Assembly (NCBI RefSeq): GCF_030503435.1
Contig: NZ_JAUKPO010000005.1
Span: 248,001 to 312,000, forward strand
Reading direction: 5' to 3'
Length of the DNA stretch: 64,000 nucleotides
From: Rhodocytophaga aerolata
GTDB lineage: Bacteria > Bacteroidota > Bacteroidia > Cytophagales > 172606-1
Under the pieces are notes generated by a model. The model was not told the origin of the DNA. It saw only the letters and a list, made by a program, of their open reading frames with translations, and searched no databases. The position numbers and the translations under genes are program-made. This document shows, piece after piece, positions 17,710 to 27,422 of the stretch. Position 1 is the first letter of the stretch. Each line of letters starts with the position of its first letter.

Positions 17710-20700
17710 ATGTTAGTACGATTACCTTCTTCTCCCTTTTTGGAAAGCAAAGTTCCCGACTTTTCAAAAGCCTTCAACTACGGTACATCTTTCATTGTAA
17801 CCCGCCCATGGAATGAGTCAAAGCAAGTACCACTGAATTCAAAAACAGACCAATGCAAATTACCGTCCGGGACTTTGTATGGATTGCTGTTGTTACTACT
17901 ATGGATACTACAAGCCCCTACTACTCTATATGCCCAGGGGTGTAACCCTTTGAGTACACTTCCCTGTGCAGACTTACAAGTAAGCTTACCTTTCTCCCTT
18001 GATTTTACTGGGAGTGAAGGCAAACTTGCCAATACAGGCTTTACAATGGTAGATCCCCCATCATCCATTGCTCCTTCCACCAGTAACCCAGTTCCTGGAT
18101 TCGATCCTGGCAAGCTCTCCTTTGAAGCAGGTAAGCTCAAAATAGTTACCTATAGTGGAATTGCCAGTTCAACTAATAATAACCAGATGAACACATTGGG
18201 TGTAAAGTTCAGCACTACTCAAAGCTTTACTATGCAAACCACCGTAGTTAATCCATTTACAGGTACTGCCTATCAGCAAGCAGGTATATGGGTTGGGTTA
18301 CATGATAAGACGTTTGTTAAGCTGGTAGTAATTAATGGAAAAGTAGAAATGCGAAAGGAGTTGAATGATGTAAGCAGTGGCCTCAGTGACACATCGAATC
18401 CCGATCAGCGAATTACAGCGGCAATCAGTGGGTTAAGCAGTTCCTCTGTCCGCTTACGCCTGGTGGTTAACACGGTAAGCAATACTGCAGAAGGCTTTTA
18501 TTCATTAGACGGCATAACCTATGTGAATGTGGGAGCGGCTTATCCTACAAAGACAATTAGCCTTTCTGGAACGGGACTAACTGGTAGCACAGCCTATGGA
18601 GGTATACTGTCTACGCACCGCAATGGAACTTCCGCGGTTAGCTACAGCTTTGATAATTTTTCTATCTCCTCTCCTGTATCCACCACCAATACAGCACCTG
18701 TATTCAGCAGCAGTGCTTATAGTTTTTTAATTGCTGAGACAGCAGGTATTGGCACGCAAGTAGGCATAGTAACAGCCACCGATGCCCAGGGCCATTCGAT
18801 CAGGTATGCCATTACCGGAGGTAACACAGCAGGTAAATTTGCAATAAATCCGACAACAGGAATACTCACATTAGCTGCCCAGCTAAGCTATGCACAAGCC
18901 TCTAAATATACTTTAACGGTAAGTGCTACAGATAATGGTTCGCCAGTGCTGTCATCTTCCAGCCAGGTAACGGTTAATGTAACGCAGACATCTGCCGTTT
19001 CCAATGCAAAACTATTCGTAGAAAATCTGGATAAGTTTCCAGACAATACCCGCGTAACCTTTTCATTAATCCGTGAACCCTGGCGTCGCAGCACCAGTAC
19101 GCCGTACAATGCCAATCATGATACAGTTACTCTTCGGCTGCACAACAAAGGCTTTGGCTCTTTACGAATAGATAACCTAATACTATCCAGGCCAACCTCT
19201 TATAAAATTCTACGCCTGACTACCCCAACAGGCATCTTTGTTATAGACCCAGCCAAACCATTGCCACTGCCCTATACACTAGCTTCGGGTAAATCCATAG
19301 ATGTCATGATAAGCTTTGTGAATGATGCAAGCCTTTCTGTGACAAGAATACGCATCCTTCAGGATAAGCTCTCTATCGTTTCAAATGATGATGCAAGTCC
19401 TGTAAAAGAAATTACGTTATTTGGCCTCTTGCAGAATAAAGGAGAAGGTGGCAACGAACCCTATGCGCAGGAAATAATAGATGCTTTTGGCTTCAAAACT
19501 AAAACAGGTTTTACTGCCAAAAATTCTACACATACGGCTCCTTTGGCTAATTCTGACGAGATTTACAGCTCTTATTTTCTAAAAGCAGACAACACTAAGC
19601 CCATAACGGTTACCCAGCTGGGAGCTTATCATGGCTGCTGTGCACAGACGGAAAGTATCCGGTGGGAAGCTAAAGATGGCTTTACAGGATCAGGCTATAT
19701 TCTCACCCATACAGCCATAGATGCCCAATCCCTGCTTCCCAGAATGAATAATTCTACCCGCTTGCCAGGTACCGCCACCTTTAACCCTACGGTACCTTTC
19801 TCTCTCAGAATCGGAGGTGATTGTACAGATCCGGCCAGAAATAGCTATAAAGGAACAGTAACGGTGAATGGCGTAGTTTATCCAATGCGGGGAGCACGCA
19901 TATGGAAAGCCCGGGATGCCAACAGCAATATCATTCCCAATGCGTACTTTATCTCGCATGATTATTTAAGTACAACTGCTAACCTGGACTATAATGATAA
20001 TCTCTACTATATAAGCAATATCAAACCAGAAGTAGGTTCAGATTTCTCCTCAGAGCTGGCGGCTAAACCCTCTGCCCTCAACTTTGATCAGCGGAATGTA
20101 GGCTCAACTACTACCTTGCCCATTACGTTGCAGAGCCTGGGTAGTGTAGCAAATGCAGACCCAAGCATCACTATTGCTTCCGTTCAGGTAGTAGGACAAC
20201 ATGCTGGTGAATTTAGTGCGGTAAAACCCTCAACGGTTACCTTGTCTCCGGGAGCTACCACCTTATGCAATGTAAGCTTTACCCCTTCCAGTATAGGTAT
20301 CAAAAATGCCACGCTGCTTGTTTATTATAACAATGCCCTATCTCCTTTGCGTATTTCCCTGTATGGCATAGGCAGAAATACAACTACAACTGTAAATGTG
20401 GTCAAGCGGATTAAGGGTGCCGCTACGTCTACAAACAGTGTAAACATCAATGGAAAAGTATTTGAATCCGATGTGAATTACCGCAAACCAACCACTTCTG
20501 TAAAACTCGATAATACGGCTGATGTAACCAGTGCAATCCAAGCAACTGAGGATGATGCCTTGTACAGATCGTATTTATCTTCTCTAAGCGACCTGCAGGA
20601 AATGCGGTATGAAATACCCCTTGCATCGGGCACTTACTTTGTGAGGCTGCATTTTGCAGAAAACTTTTTTACGGGTGCCGGCTCAAGGGTGTTCAGTGTT

Positions 20701-21177
20701 CGGATGGAAAATCAGTTAAGGGTAGCCAACCTGGATATTTACGAAGAAGCAGGGTTTAAAACGGCGCTGGTTAAAGACTTCACGGTTTCTACTACCGATG
20801 GGTTGCTCAATATTAATTTTACGCCTACGGTAAACCGCTTGGCCCTGGCTGGGGTAGAAATATTTAAGGCTACTTCTACGTCTGCCCATATAGCAACCAT
20901 GGAAAGTGAGCAACCTCAGGAGACTAAGTTCCAGATGTACGTATATCCTAATCCAACAAGTGGTAAGCTGCTAATAAGCGTAGAGAATATACGGGCTAGT
21001 CAGGTTAAAACTGCTACTATCACTAATGCAATGGGAATGGTACAAGCAGATTTGCAGCCTACTGTGGTGGATGAGCAGCATTTAGAACTAGACCTTGGTT
21101 TGCTAAAGGCAGGCACCTACTTGCTGAAGGTACAATCGGAAGACAGTTATCAGATTCTTCGGGTGGTTAAATATTAA
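17710..21177 (+). CDS. Large secreted multidomain adhesin-like protein with T9SS sorting tail
   Basis: A 1155-residue exported protein. A long N-region precedes the signal peptide core (LYGLLLLLLWILQAP, about residues 57-72). In order come a LamG/concanavalin-like part (90-320), a cadherin repeat (about 327-427, with AETAGIGTQVGIVTATDAQG and LTVSATDNGSP), a beta-sandwich (430-575), a Cys-containing unknown part (580-770, HGCCAQTESIRWEAKDG), a choice-of-anchor D domain (777-893), a malectin domain (895-1065, EMRYEIPLASGTYFVRLHFAE) and a T9SS type A C-terminal domain (from about 1078, YVYPNPTSGK, GTYLLKVQS). It should be secreted by T9SS and bound at the surface, where malectin and LamG suggest glycan binding. 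No catalytic domain is seen. No closer Met precedes the signal core. Confidence 0.88.
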   Translation: MLVRLPSSPFLESKVPDFSKAFNYGTSFIVTRPWNESKQVPLNSKTDQCKLPSGTLYGLLLLLLWILQAPTTLYAQGCNPLSTLPCADLQVSLPFSLDFTGSEGKLANTGFTMVDPPSSIAPSTSNPVPGFDPGKLSFEAGKLKIVTYSGIASSTNNNQMNTLGVKFSTTQSFTMQTTVVNPFTGTAYQQAGIWVGLHDKTFVKLVVINGKVEMRKELNDVSSGLSDTSNPDQRITAAISGLSSSSVRLRLVVNTVSNTAEGFYSLDGITYVNVGAAYPTKTISLSGTGLTGSTAYGGILSTHRNGTSAVSYSFDNFSISSPVSTTNTAPVFSSSAYSFLIAETAGIGTQVGIVTATDAQGHSIRYAITGGNTAGKFAINPTTGILTLAAQLSYAQASKYTLTVSATDNGSPVLSSSSQVTVNVTQTSAVSNAKLFVENLDKFPDNTRVTFSLIREPWRRSTSTPYNANHDTVTLRLHNKGFGSLRIDNLILSRPTSYKILRLTTPTGIFVIDPAKPLPLPYTLASGKSIDVMISFVNDASLSVTRIRILQDKLSIVSNDDASPVKEITLFGLLQNKGEGGNEPYAQEIIDAFGFKTKTGFTAKNSTHTAPLANSDEIYSSYFLKADNTKPITVTQLGAYHGCCAQTESIRWEAKDGFTGSGYILTHTAIDAQSLLPRMNNSTRLPGTATFNPTVPFSLRIGGDCTDPARNSYKGTVTVNGVVYPMRGARIWKARDANSNIIPNAYFISHDYLSTTANLDYNDNLYYISNIKPEVGSDFSSELAAKPSALNFDQRNVGSTTTLPITLQSLGSVANADPSITIASVQVVGQHAGEFSAVKPSTVTLSPGATTLCNVSFTPSSIGIKNATLLVYYNNALSPLRISLYGIGRNTTTTVNVVKRIKGAATSTNSVNINGKVFESDVNYRKPTTSVKLDNTADVTSAIQATEDDALYRSYLSSLSDLQEMRYEIPLASGTYFVRLHFAENFFTGAGSRVFSVRMENQLRVANLDIYEEAGFKTALVKDFTVSTTDGLLNINFTPTVNRLALAGVEIFKATSTSAHIATMESEQPQETKFQMYVYPNPTSGKLLISVENIRASQVKTATITNAMGMVQADLQPTVVDEQHLELDLGLLKAGTYLLKVQSEDSYQILRVVKY

Positions 21178-21185
21178 TTAGTATA

Positions 21186-21224
21186 AAGCAATCCAACTTC
21201 AAACTACTTGATGTTGGATTGCTT
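21186..21224 (+). terminator. Terminator of the secreted adhesin gene
   Basis: A 12-bp perfect stem (21186-21197 with 21213-21224) and a 15-nt loop lie directly after the stop codon. The tail is pyrimidine-rich but short in T. Confidence 0.65.
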
Positions 21225-21569
21225 CTCTACATAACAGGAAGATAAAACTGCCTGGCAGAATCGACTAGTACAGATCATTACATCATTAATTTGAAGGTCT
21301 TGACCCAATAAAGCCTCGCCAACAACAGAAAATGAATATTTTCTTCTAATGGAATTTACAAATAATTACCATTAACCAGTTTTTTATCTTAAGATGGCCA
21401 GGCCAAGAGCAATTCTTTGTTTTGAAATTAAGCAGGAAAGTCAATCACTGTAATGGTTTTGCTATGATCTCCCTTCTTAGCACAGGTTTTGTTCAAAATA
21501 ATTATTGCAATTTGCATCCTTCGTCAAAGTTACTTCTGTACAAAACAATCACTAAGCGTAAAAGCCCTA

Positions 21570-22058
21570 ATGAATGCTGTACCTACATACCGGCGTCGTA
21601 CAAAGCCTATTGCTGTTAATGCCTACATCCCGGCAGTGGTAATGATTTTAGCAGGAGTTGTTCTCCTGACAAAATTTGTATTTGCAGGGCTTTTATTTAT
21701 AGTAATTGCCCTGTTTGCCCTTACTCTTACCGAAGGCCTGGAGATAGACTTTACCAACCAACGGATTAGGATTTTCTCTGGATTCTTTGGTCTACGATTT
21801 GGAACATGGGAACCTTTACCCGTTATGGAAAGAATTACGCTTGTAGAAGTGATCCAGAAACATTCGTTGATGAGCCGGACTAACCTCACAACAGAAATTC
21901 CTGTTTCGTACGCACAAGTTCGATTATACTCGCAAGGGTCTACGGAGTATTACGTGGCTTCGTATGGTAAATTAGCTTCCAGTCGAGCCGATGCACACAT
22001 ATTATCTAAGCACTTTGGCTTAAGATACGAAGATTACACCGTTGCTCACAAGCAATAG
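21570..22058 (+). CDS. Small two-helix membrane protein, unknown
   Basis: A 162-residue protein starting at ATG 21570 (MNAVPTYRRR). An upstream TTG in the same frame at 21489 precedes a -7-like box (TACTTCTG, 21531-21538) and is less likely to be the start. Two adjacent membrane segments (about residues 20-60: AYIPAVVMILAGVVLL and AGLLFIVIALFALTL) are followed by a soluble beta-rich domain resembling bacterial PH-like domains (IDFTNQRIRIFSGFFGLRFG...). The function is unknown. It is monocistronic, between the large adhesin and elaA. Confidence 0.65.
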   Translation: MNAVPTYRRRTKPIAVNAYIPAVVMILAGVVLLTKFVFAGLLFIVIALFALTLTEGLEIDFTNQRIRIFSGFFGLRFGTWEPLPVMERITLVEVIQKHSLMSRTNLTTEIPVSYAQVRLYSQGSTEYYVASYGKLASSRADAHILSKHFGLRYEDYTVAHKQ

Positions 22059-22280
22059 GCTGTGGCTTTGCATCCATCTAATTGGTACTACAGAAACACA
22101 AATAAATAAGCTAAAAGGCTACAGCGGATTTCAGGCAGCTTGAGGTGTACATTTATGTGTATCCTCTATATACTAGTCTCATGCCTGAATAAAAGAATAA
22201 ATACACCTTGTGCATGTATTCGTCCGGTGAGCCTGTTCTTCAGGCAGTCCGGTAAACCCTTCAAAACAACCCTTCTGATA

Positions 22281-22312
22281 TTGGGGAGATACTGGTAAAG
22301 TATCTACCTTTA
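22281..22312 (+). promoter_or_regulatory. Probable promoter of elaA
   Basis: TTG at 22281-22283 and TACCTTTA at 22305-22312 (7/8 to TAnnTTTG) are 21 nt apart, giving a leader of about 30 nt before the ATG at 22349. Confidence 0.35.
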
Positions 22313-22348
22313 CAACAGCTATATATTTAACTGCTACTCTTACCCTAC

Positions 22349-22795
22349 ATGCCATTGCTTACTATTTGCCAACCCTTTGCTGACTTAACTCCTGCACAAC
22401 TTTACGATACTCTGCGCCTGCGAAGCGAGGTTTTTGTGGTCGAACAGAATTGTATTTTTCTTGATATGGACAATAAAGACGGGCAGTGTCACCACTTGCT
22501 GCTCTATGACGATAATGTACTGATTGCCTGTGCCCGCCTAGTGCCACCAGGAGTCTCATATAAAGAAATGTCTATCGGCAGAATTGTTACCAGTCTTTTG
22601 GTAAGGGGAAAGGGATTTGGCAAGACAATAGTTGCCCAGGCCATTGAATATTGCTACCAGCTATATGGCAAAGGTCCTATTAAAATTGGCGCACAATTGT
22701 ATGCCAAGGGCTTTTATGAACAATTCGGATTTCAGCAAGCCGGCGAGGTATATGATGAAGATGGTATTGATCATATACCTATGATAAAAGCCTGA
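22349..22795 (+). CDS. elaA: ElaA-family GNAT acetyltransferase
   Basis: A 148-residue GNAT protein of the ElaA family. The family hallmark LYDTLRLRSEVFVVEQNCIFLDMDNKD is complete. MSIGRIVTSLLVRGKGFGKTIVAQAIEYC contains the acetyl-CoA-binding R-G-x-G-F/L-G loop, and LYAKGFYEQFGFQQAGEVYDEDGIDH is the conserved end. Cytoplasmic and monocistronic. The acceptor substrate of ElaA proteins is not well established. Confidence 0.9.
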   Translation: MPLLTICQPFADLTPAQLYDTLRLRSEVFVVEQNCIFLDMDNKDGQCHHLLLYDDNVLIACARLVPPGVSYKEMSIGRIVTSLLVRGKGFGKTIVAQAIEYCYQLYGKGPIKIGAQLYAKGFYEQFGFQQAGEVYDEDGIDHIPMIKA

Positions 22796-23113
22796 GCTAT
22801 CCGGTTTTGGCAGATGATCTACATGTTGCTTTAGTTAATAAACAGCAGAAAATACCATAACTTATGGGTCATAAACTACTCTGCCGTTTTCGTGATATCT
22901 TCTTGAAGGTGCCACACTTGCCCAAAAGCATTTTCATTTATTGGCAAAGGCTTTGAAATTACTAAGAGAGCCCGAATAGACAAGCCGTACAATAGCCTGA
23001 TGGATACATGAGATGGTCTCTACACAAGCAAATGCCCTACGCTGCTCAGCAGTAAACTAAGAAAGGTACAGAGAACATGGCCTGAAATGACATGCAAAAG
23101 ATGTAAAGGCTGT
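22796..23113. other. Intergenic stretch, nothing recognised
   Basis: About 320 bp between the convergent elaA and GH15 genes. I see no open frame with family resemblance and no strong hairpin. Confidence 0.4.
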
Positions 23114-24982
23114 TTATTCTTTAATTTTTGTATTACGTGCATTATCCAGCTGATCATTCAAATTCAGAGCTGAACTGATCAGGCCTAAATGGGTAAAGGC
23201 CTGCGGAAAATTACCCAAATGCTCCCCTTGCATACCCAGTTGTTCGGCATACAGCCCTACGTGATTGGCATACCCTAACATCTTTTCAAAAAATAATCGG
23301 GCTTTATCCAGTTGGCCTGCCCGGGATAAGCATTCTACATACCAGAATGTGCACATAGAGAAGGTACCTTCCCCACCGGTTAAGCCATCTATTCCTTGTT
23401 CGGTCCGGTAGCGGTACACCAGAGAGTCGGAAACAAGCCGTTGTTCAATAACCTGTAAAGTAGAGAGCCATTTTGGATCTTTGGGGCTAATAAACCGGAG
23501 AAGAGGCATTAGGAGTGTAGCGGCGTCTACGGTAGTTGCCCCTTTGTATTGCATAAAGGCTTGCAGGCTTTCGTTCCAGTAGTCTGTGTGAATAGAATGA
23601 AAAATTTTATCCCTCTCTGTTTGCCAATGCTCCGGTAAAGGATAAGAATGATTCATGCCAATTTTGATACCCCGGTCTATGGCTACCCAGCAGAGCAGAC
23701 GCGAGTAGAGAAATTCTTTTTTTCCACCCCTGACTTCCCAGATGCCTTCATCCTCTAAGTGCCAGTTTTGGCATACCCAATCTACCTGCTGAGATAACTC
23801 GCGCCAGAAATCATAGGAAATAGGCTCTACATATTTGTCATACAAGTACACGGAATCGAGTAGTTCTCCGTAAATATCTAGTTGTATTTGGGTATACGCC
23901 TCGTTACCAATCCGGACTGGTTGAGAGTTTTTATAGCCTTCCAGATGCGTTAATTCCTGCTCTTCCAACGGCTCCTGGCCAGCAATGGTATACATTAAAT
24001 TCAGGTGGCCGGCACTGCCAATATCTTTACACTGCTTTTCGACCCAGCACATAAATTCCCGGGCTTCTTTGGTATAGCCAAGCCGGATAAAGGCATAAAT
24101 AGTAAAAGACGCATCCCGTATCCAGGTGTAGCGGTAGTCCCAGTTACGTACGCCGCCTATTTCTTCCGGCAATCCAAAGGTAGGAGCCGCCACCATAGAT
24201 CCATATTTGTGGGAGGTCATCAGTTTTAATACAAGGGCAGAACGGTTTATGATTTCCATCCAGCGGCCCTGGTATGTAGATTGTGCTACCCAGTCTTTCC
24301 AGTAGTTAATATTTTCATACAAACTTTTGGTAACAAAGGCTTCCAGATGGGTGGTTGTGGGATATTCCGGAAGTATCTGTTCCAGCAGGAAATCGGCTGT
24401 CTGGCCAGTATCCAGGGTAAATTGAGCGTATCCGTCTGTATCTTGTAGTTGAATAGGTACTGTACTTTTGAGTCGGATACGGATAGGTGCAGGGTCTGTA
24501 CTGGTAAAGATTATTTCATACGCACTAACTTGCTCAGTGATATGCGCTGAACGGGCATAGTTAAAGCGTGGACAACAATTCATCTGAAAAGTTAATTTTC
24601 CACGTACTGTAGTTATGCGTCTGATTAATTCTTTACAGGGATAAAGCTCTTCAACAGGCATAAAATCGGTTAACTCTCCCACGCCATCCCGGGCCAGGAA
24701 ACGGGTTAAGAGCACATTGGTATCCGGTAAATACAGTTGCTTCAGCTTAACATCTTCCTGCAAAGGATGTATCTGGAAATACCCTCCTTTGTGTTTGTCC
24801 AGTAAGGCGGCAAATATAGTAGGCGAGTCAAAATTGGGGAGACACAAAAAGTCTATAGAACCATTGAGGCCAACCAGTGCCACGGTATTGAGATCGCCTA
24901 TGATGCCATAATTCTCTATTGGTTGATAGGCTGTGTTCGTGGATGTTTCTAGTTGTTTTCCGTCTGGCTGGGTAGGCTGCAT
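23114..24982 (-). CDS. Glycoside hydrolase family 15 protein (glucoamylase/trehalase-like)
   Basis: A 622-residue cytoplasmic GH15 protein. The N-terminal beta-sandwich starts with YQPIENYGIIGDLNTVALVGLNGSIDFLCLPNFDSPTIFAALL, the usual opening of bacterial GH15 enzymes. The (alpha/alpha)6 barrel carries LPEEIGGVRNWDYRYTWIRDASF (about residues 270-290), and the C-terminal part has DGLTGGEGTFSMCTFWYVECLSRAG with the second conserved Glu. Family members hydrolyse alpha-glucosidic bonds in maltooligosaccharides, or trehalose. There is no signal peptide, so internal sugar stores are a likely substrate. Single gene. Confidence 0.9.
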   Translation of the reverse strand: MQPTQPDGKQLETSTNTAYQPIENYGIIGDLNTVALVGLNGSIDFLCLPNFDSPTIFAALLDKHKGGYFQIHPLQEDVKLKQLYLPDTNVLLTRFLARDGVGELTDFMPVEELYPCKELIRRITTVRGKLTFQMNCCPRFNYARSAHITEQVSAYEIIFTSTDPAPIRIRLKSTVPIQLQDTDGYAQFTLDTGQTADFLLEQILPEYPTTTHLEAFVTKSLYENINYWKDWVAQSTYQGRWMEIINRSALVLKLMTSHKYGSMVAAPTFGLPEEIGGVRNWDYRYTWIRDASFTIYAFIRLGYTKEAREFMCWVEKQCKDIGSAGHLNLMYTIAGQEPLEEQELTHLEGYKNSQPVRIGNEAYTQIQLDIYGELLDSVYLYDKYVEPISYDFWRELSQQVDWVCQNWHLEDEGIWEVRGGKKEFLYSRLLCWVAIDRGIKIGMNHSYPLPEHWQTERDKIFHSIHTDYWNESLQAFMQYKGATTVDAATLLMPLLRFISPKDPKWLSTLQVIEQRLVSDSLVYRYRTEQGIDGLTGGEGTFSMCTFWYVECLSRAGQLDKARLFFEKMLGYANHVGLYAEQLGMQGEHLGNFPQAFTHLGLISSALNLNDQLDNARNTKIKE

Positions 24983-25136
24983 AGCTGATTTATCTTCTTT
25001 AATCTAGTAAGCAAATACGGATTAGGTTGAGAAGAGTTTAAAGCCATGCCTTTTGAAGACGAATGCTTTCTAGATGAACTATATCCGGAAATGATGTTCA
25101 GCTTGATTTGTTCACTCTTATAGAACTTGCAAACGA

Positions 25137-25164
25137 CAACAGCGGGAGCATGCTCCCGCTGTTG
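25137..25164. repeat. Perfect 28-bp GC-rich palindrome
   Basis: The sequence from 25137 to 25164 equals its own reverse complement (arms CAACAGCGGGAGCA). It lies between the end of the TIM-barrel gene (25282) and the start of the GH15 gene (24982). It may be a terminator hairpin for the former, though it lacks a T tract, or a dimeric regulator site for the latter. Confidence 0.7.
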
Positions 25165-25281
25165 ATATATCCTTTTAATATAATAGCTGAAGCCAGAGGA
25201 GATTACTGGAACAGCCATTGGCATTGGTAACTAGTGCCTTGGGTCATCAAATTTTCCATTGCCCTAGGGTATATTGAACAA

Positions 25282-26139
25282 TTATAATGGCAGGTTCTTT
25301 AAATAAGCTATACTCTGCGGCACTTGCTGGGATACACTGGGACTTTCGTCTTCTATATAATAATGTTCAACCCCCGCTTTTTGAGCAGCTTTTAATATTG
25401 CAGGCAAATCCAACTGGCCGGTTCCTAAAGCTACATCGTTCTCGACAGGTGTTTGCCCGGAAAAATCGCCGGTTACGCCTTTTCGCAAGTCTTTCAGGTG
25501 CATCAACTTAAACCGTTTGCCATACTTGTTAAGCAATTGAGCCGGATCTTGTCCGGGATGGAACACCCACAAAATATCCATTTCAAAACTGACATACTTC
25601 GGGTCTGTCTGCTCTGCCATATAGTCGAAGAACGTGCCTTTGCCATAGGGTTGAAATTCATATCCATGGTTGTGGTAACAGAAAGTTAAGCCATGTTCCT
25701 CTTTCAATATTTTTCCTGCCCGGTTAAAGTCGTCGACTGCTTTTTTGGCTACTTCCAGGGTGAATGGAGCTTTATGCGGAATCCAGGCTACCCGTACATA
25801 TGTAGCGCCTAATGTTTTAGCATTTTTAGCCACTTCTGCCGTTTTATTTACCATCTCATCATAGCTTACCCCAAAAGAAGAGCATTTCATTTTCCGTTCG
25901 TCTAACAACTGACGGAGTTCCTGGGCTGTTTTTCCAAATAAATTAGAAAATTCCATATCGGTAATGCCCAAGGTTTTAATGGTATCCAGGGTTTTCGCTA
26001 CATCTTTCTGAAAACTGTGCCGGTAAGTATACGATACCATGCCAATTTCAGCGGAGAAGGCCTTCTTGCCTTTTTGAGCTACCGATGGCAAAATGGCGGT
26101 GCTCAGAAAAATGAATAAAAGTGCAACGGTTTTTAACAT
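25282..26139 (-). CDS. Exported sugar-phosphate isomerase/epimerase-like TIM barrel
   Basis: A 285-residue xylose-isomerase-like TIM-barrel protein with a Sec signal peptide (MLKTVALLFIFLSTAILPSVA). Divalent-metal ligands typical of the family appear in order: MEFSNLFG, FCYHNHGYEFQPYGKGTFFDY, VSFEMDILWVFHPGQDP, LMHLKDLRKG, and HYYIEDESPS near the end. Bacteroidota encode many exported members beside sugar-degrading genes. The reaction is probably isomerisation, epimerisation or redox-linked processing of a sugar, but the substrate is unknown. Monocistronic. Confidence 0.82.
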   Translation of the reverse strand: MLKTVALLFIFLSTAILPSVAQKGKKAFSAEIGMVSYTYRHSFQKDVAKTLDTIKTLGITDMEFSNLFGKTAQELRQLLDERKMKCSSFGVSYDEMVNKTAEVAKNAKTLGATYVRVAWIPHKAPFTLEVAKKAVDDFNRAGKILKEEHGLTFCYHNHGYEFQPYGKGTFFDYMAEQTDPKYVSFEMDILWVFHPGQDPAQLLNKYGKRFKLMHLKDLRKGVTGDFSGQTPVENDVALGTGQLDLPAILKAAQKAGVEHYYIEDESPSVSQQVPQSIAYLKNLPL

Positions 26140-26434
26140 GAGGAATAGGTGAAAGTAAAAAGTATCTACTAGAAAACAGATGTACTCAACTATGTTGGTA
26201 TTGAGGTTATAAATTTAGTGTAAAAAATCCAATTTTACTGGCATTCTCTTATCGTCTTTCCCCGTGCCTGGCGAATGCCAGCTGAATACGTGGCAGGTAG
26301 CGTTCGTTTTGTTTACCTTTTGTATACCACCCTTAGGCTGTCTGATAACCTTTTGATATCCCCTAAACTCAGGATCAGTGTTAGTTCCGCTATACTTTTG
26401 TGACAACACGCATCAACAACTATTCTTACAAAAA

Positions 26435-27205
26435 ATGTTTATGTTTTCATTTGCTACATTTGGTATTTGCCTGGCCATCACCATTATACTTTTAATTGTA
26501 TTGGCAGTACTTATAGGTCCATTCTTTCTATTACTTTTTGTTACGCCACCCCTCTTATTAGCGGCTCGCATCACTGGCGACAGAACCAATTTTTTTGCGC
26601 CCAATGGCGGGGGTAAACCAAAGCCCCTGACAAACTTGTTAACGGTGTTCTTTTGTATACTCATTGTACTGTTACTAACAGGTGGATTATATACTATTTA
26701 TCCACATATACACCGGGCAGCATCCTTTTTGATGGCTACTGGCCAAACTATCCGGAGGAGCCTTAACCCACTGCCAGTTCAGCAGTTAATTATTATTAAT
26801 AACATACTTTGGGTAGGGTTATGTTCTTTTATGGGAATACTGTTAAGTAGCCTATTGCGATTTTGGCAACAAGTAAAACAAATGAGTAAAGACCAGCTCT
26901 TTTCCGGGTATGTCTGGCCGGTGGTCATGCATATACTATCTCTTCTTTTTCTATGGGTTACCCGCCAATACCTGATGCATTATTCAGCCAACAACGCTTC
27001 TTTGGGTTTTGGCATTATCGCCATAGGCTTGCTTTATGGTAAGTTTTTATTTGATTCACAAACGCAACGGAGCAACGCATACAAGAATATCAAACAAACA
27101 GATAACGTAGCTTTTGGCAAGAAAAGCCACCTGATGAGAATTCTAGTGTTGCTGCATGCCTTCCTGTTCGCCTATTTTCTGGTACGTATTCTTTTATCTT
27201 TATAA
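26435..27205 (+). CDS. Integral membrane protein, unknown
   Basis: A 256-residue protein with about six hydrophobic segments (MFMFSFATFGICLAITIILL at the start, then LTVFFCILIVLLLTGGLY, NNILWVGLCSFMGILLSSLL, VVMHILSLLFLWVT, GFGIIAIGLLYGKFLF and RILVLLHAFLFAYFLV). The ATG at 26435 is chosen because a perfect -7 box (TACTTTTG, 26393-26400) lies downstream of the longer frame's GTG start at 26378. No family is recognised. Single gene. Confidence 0.6.
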   Translation: MFMFSFATFGICLAITIILLIVLAVLIGPFFLLLFVTPPLLLAARITGDRTNFFAPNGGGKPKPLTNLLTVFFCILIVLLLTGGLYTIYPHIHRAASFLMATGQTIRRSLNPLPVQQLIIINNILWVGLCSFMGILLSSLLRFWQQVKQMSKDQLFSGYVWPVVMHILSLLFLWVTRQYLMHYSANNASLGFGIIAIGLLYGKFLFDSQTQRSNAYKNIKQTDNVAFGKKSHLMRILVLLHAFLFAYFLVRILLSL

Positions 27206-27422
27206 GGCAAACACATGTTCATTCTACAAAAGTATAGCGGTGCTCCTGTTTTAGGTACATAACATTGGGAAAACTCTCCTTCAATGTTACCAGGTGAACA
27301 GAGCTTTTATTGTTTAGCTGGCATACTCATCCGGGCAATATGAATGAGACAGGGATAGATTCTCTCCCATGTTAATTTTTCCCAAGTTTTAGCCATTTAT
27401 ACAAACCGGCAGATTGTTTACA

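Noticed and set aside
24949-25224. 91-codon minus-strand frame overlapping the GH15 start
   Set aside because: It spans the perfect palindrome and overlaps the start of a well-supported gene in another frame.
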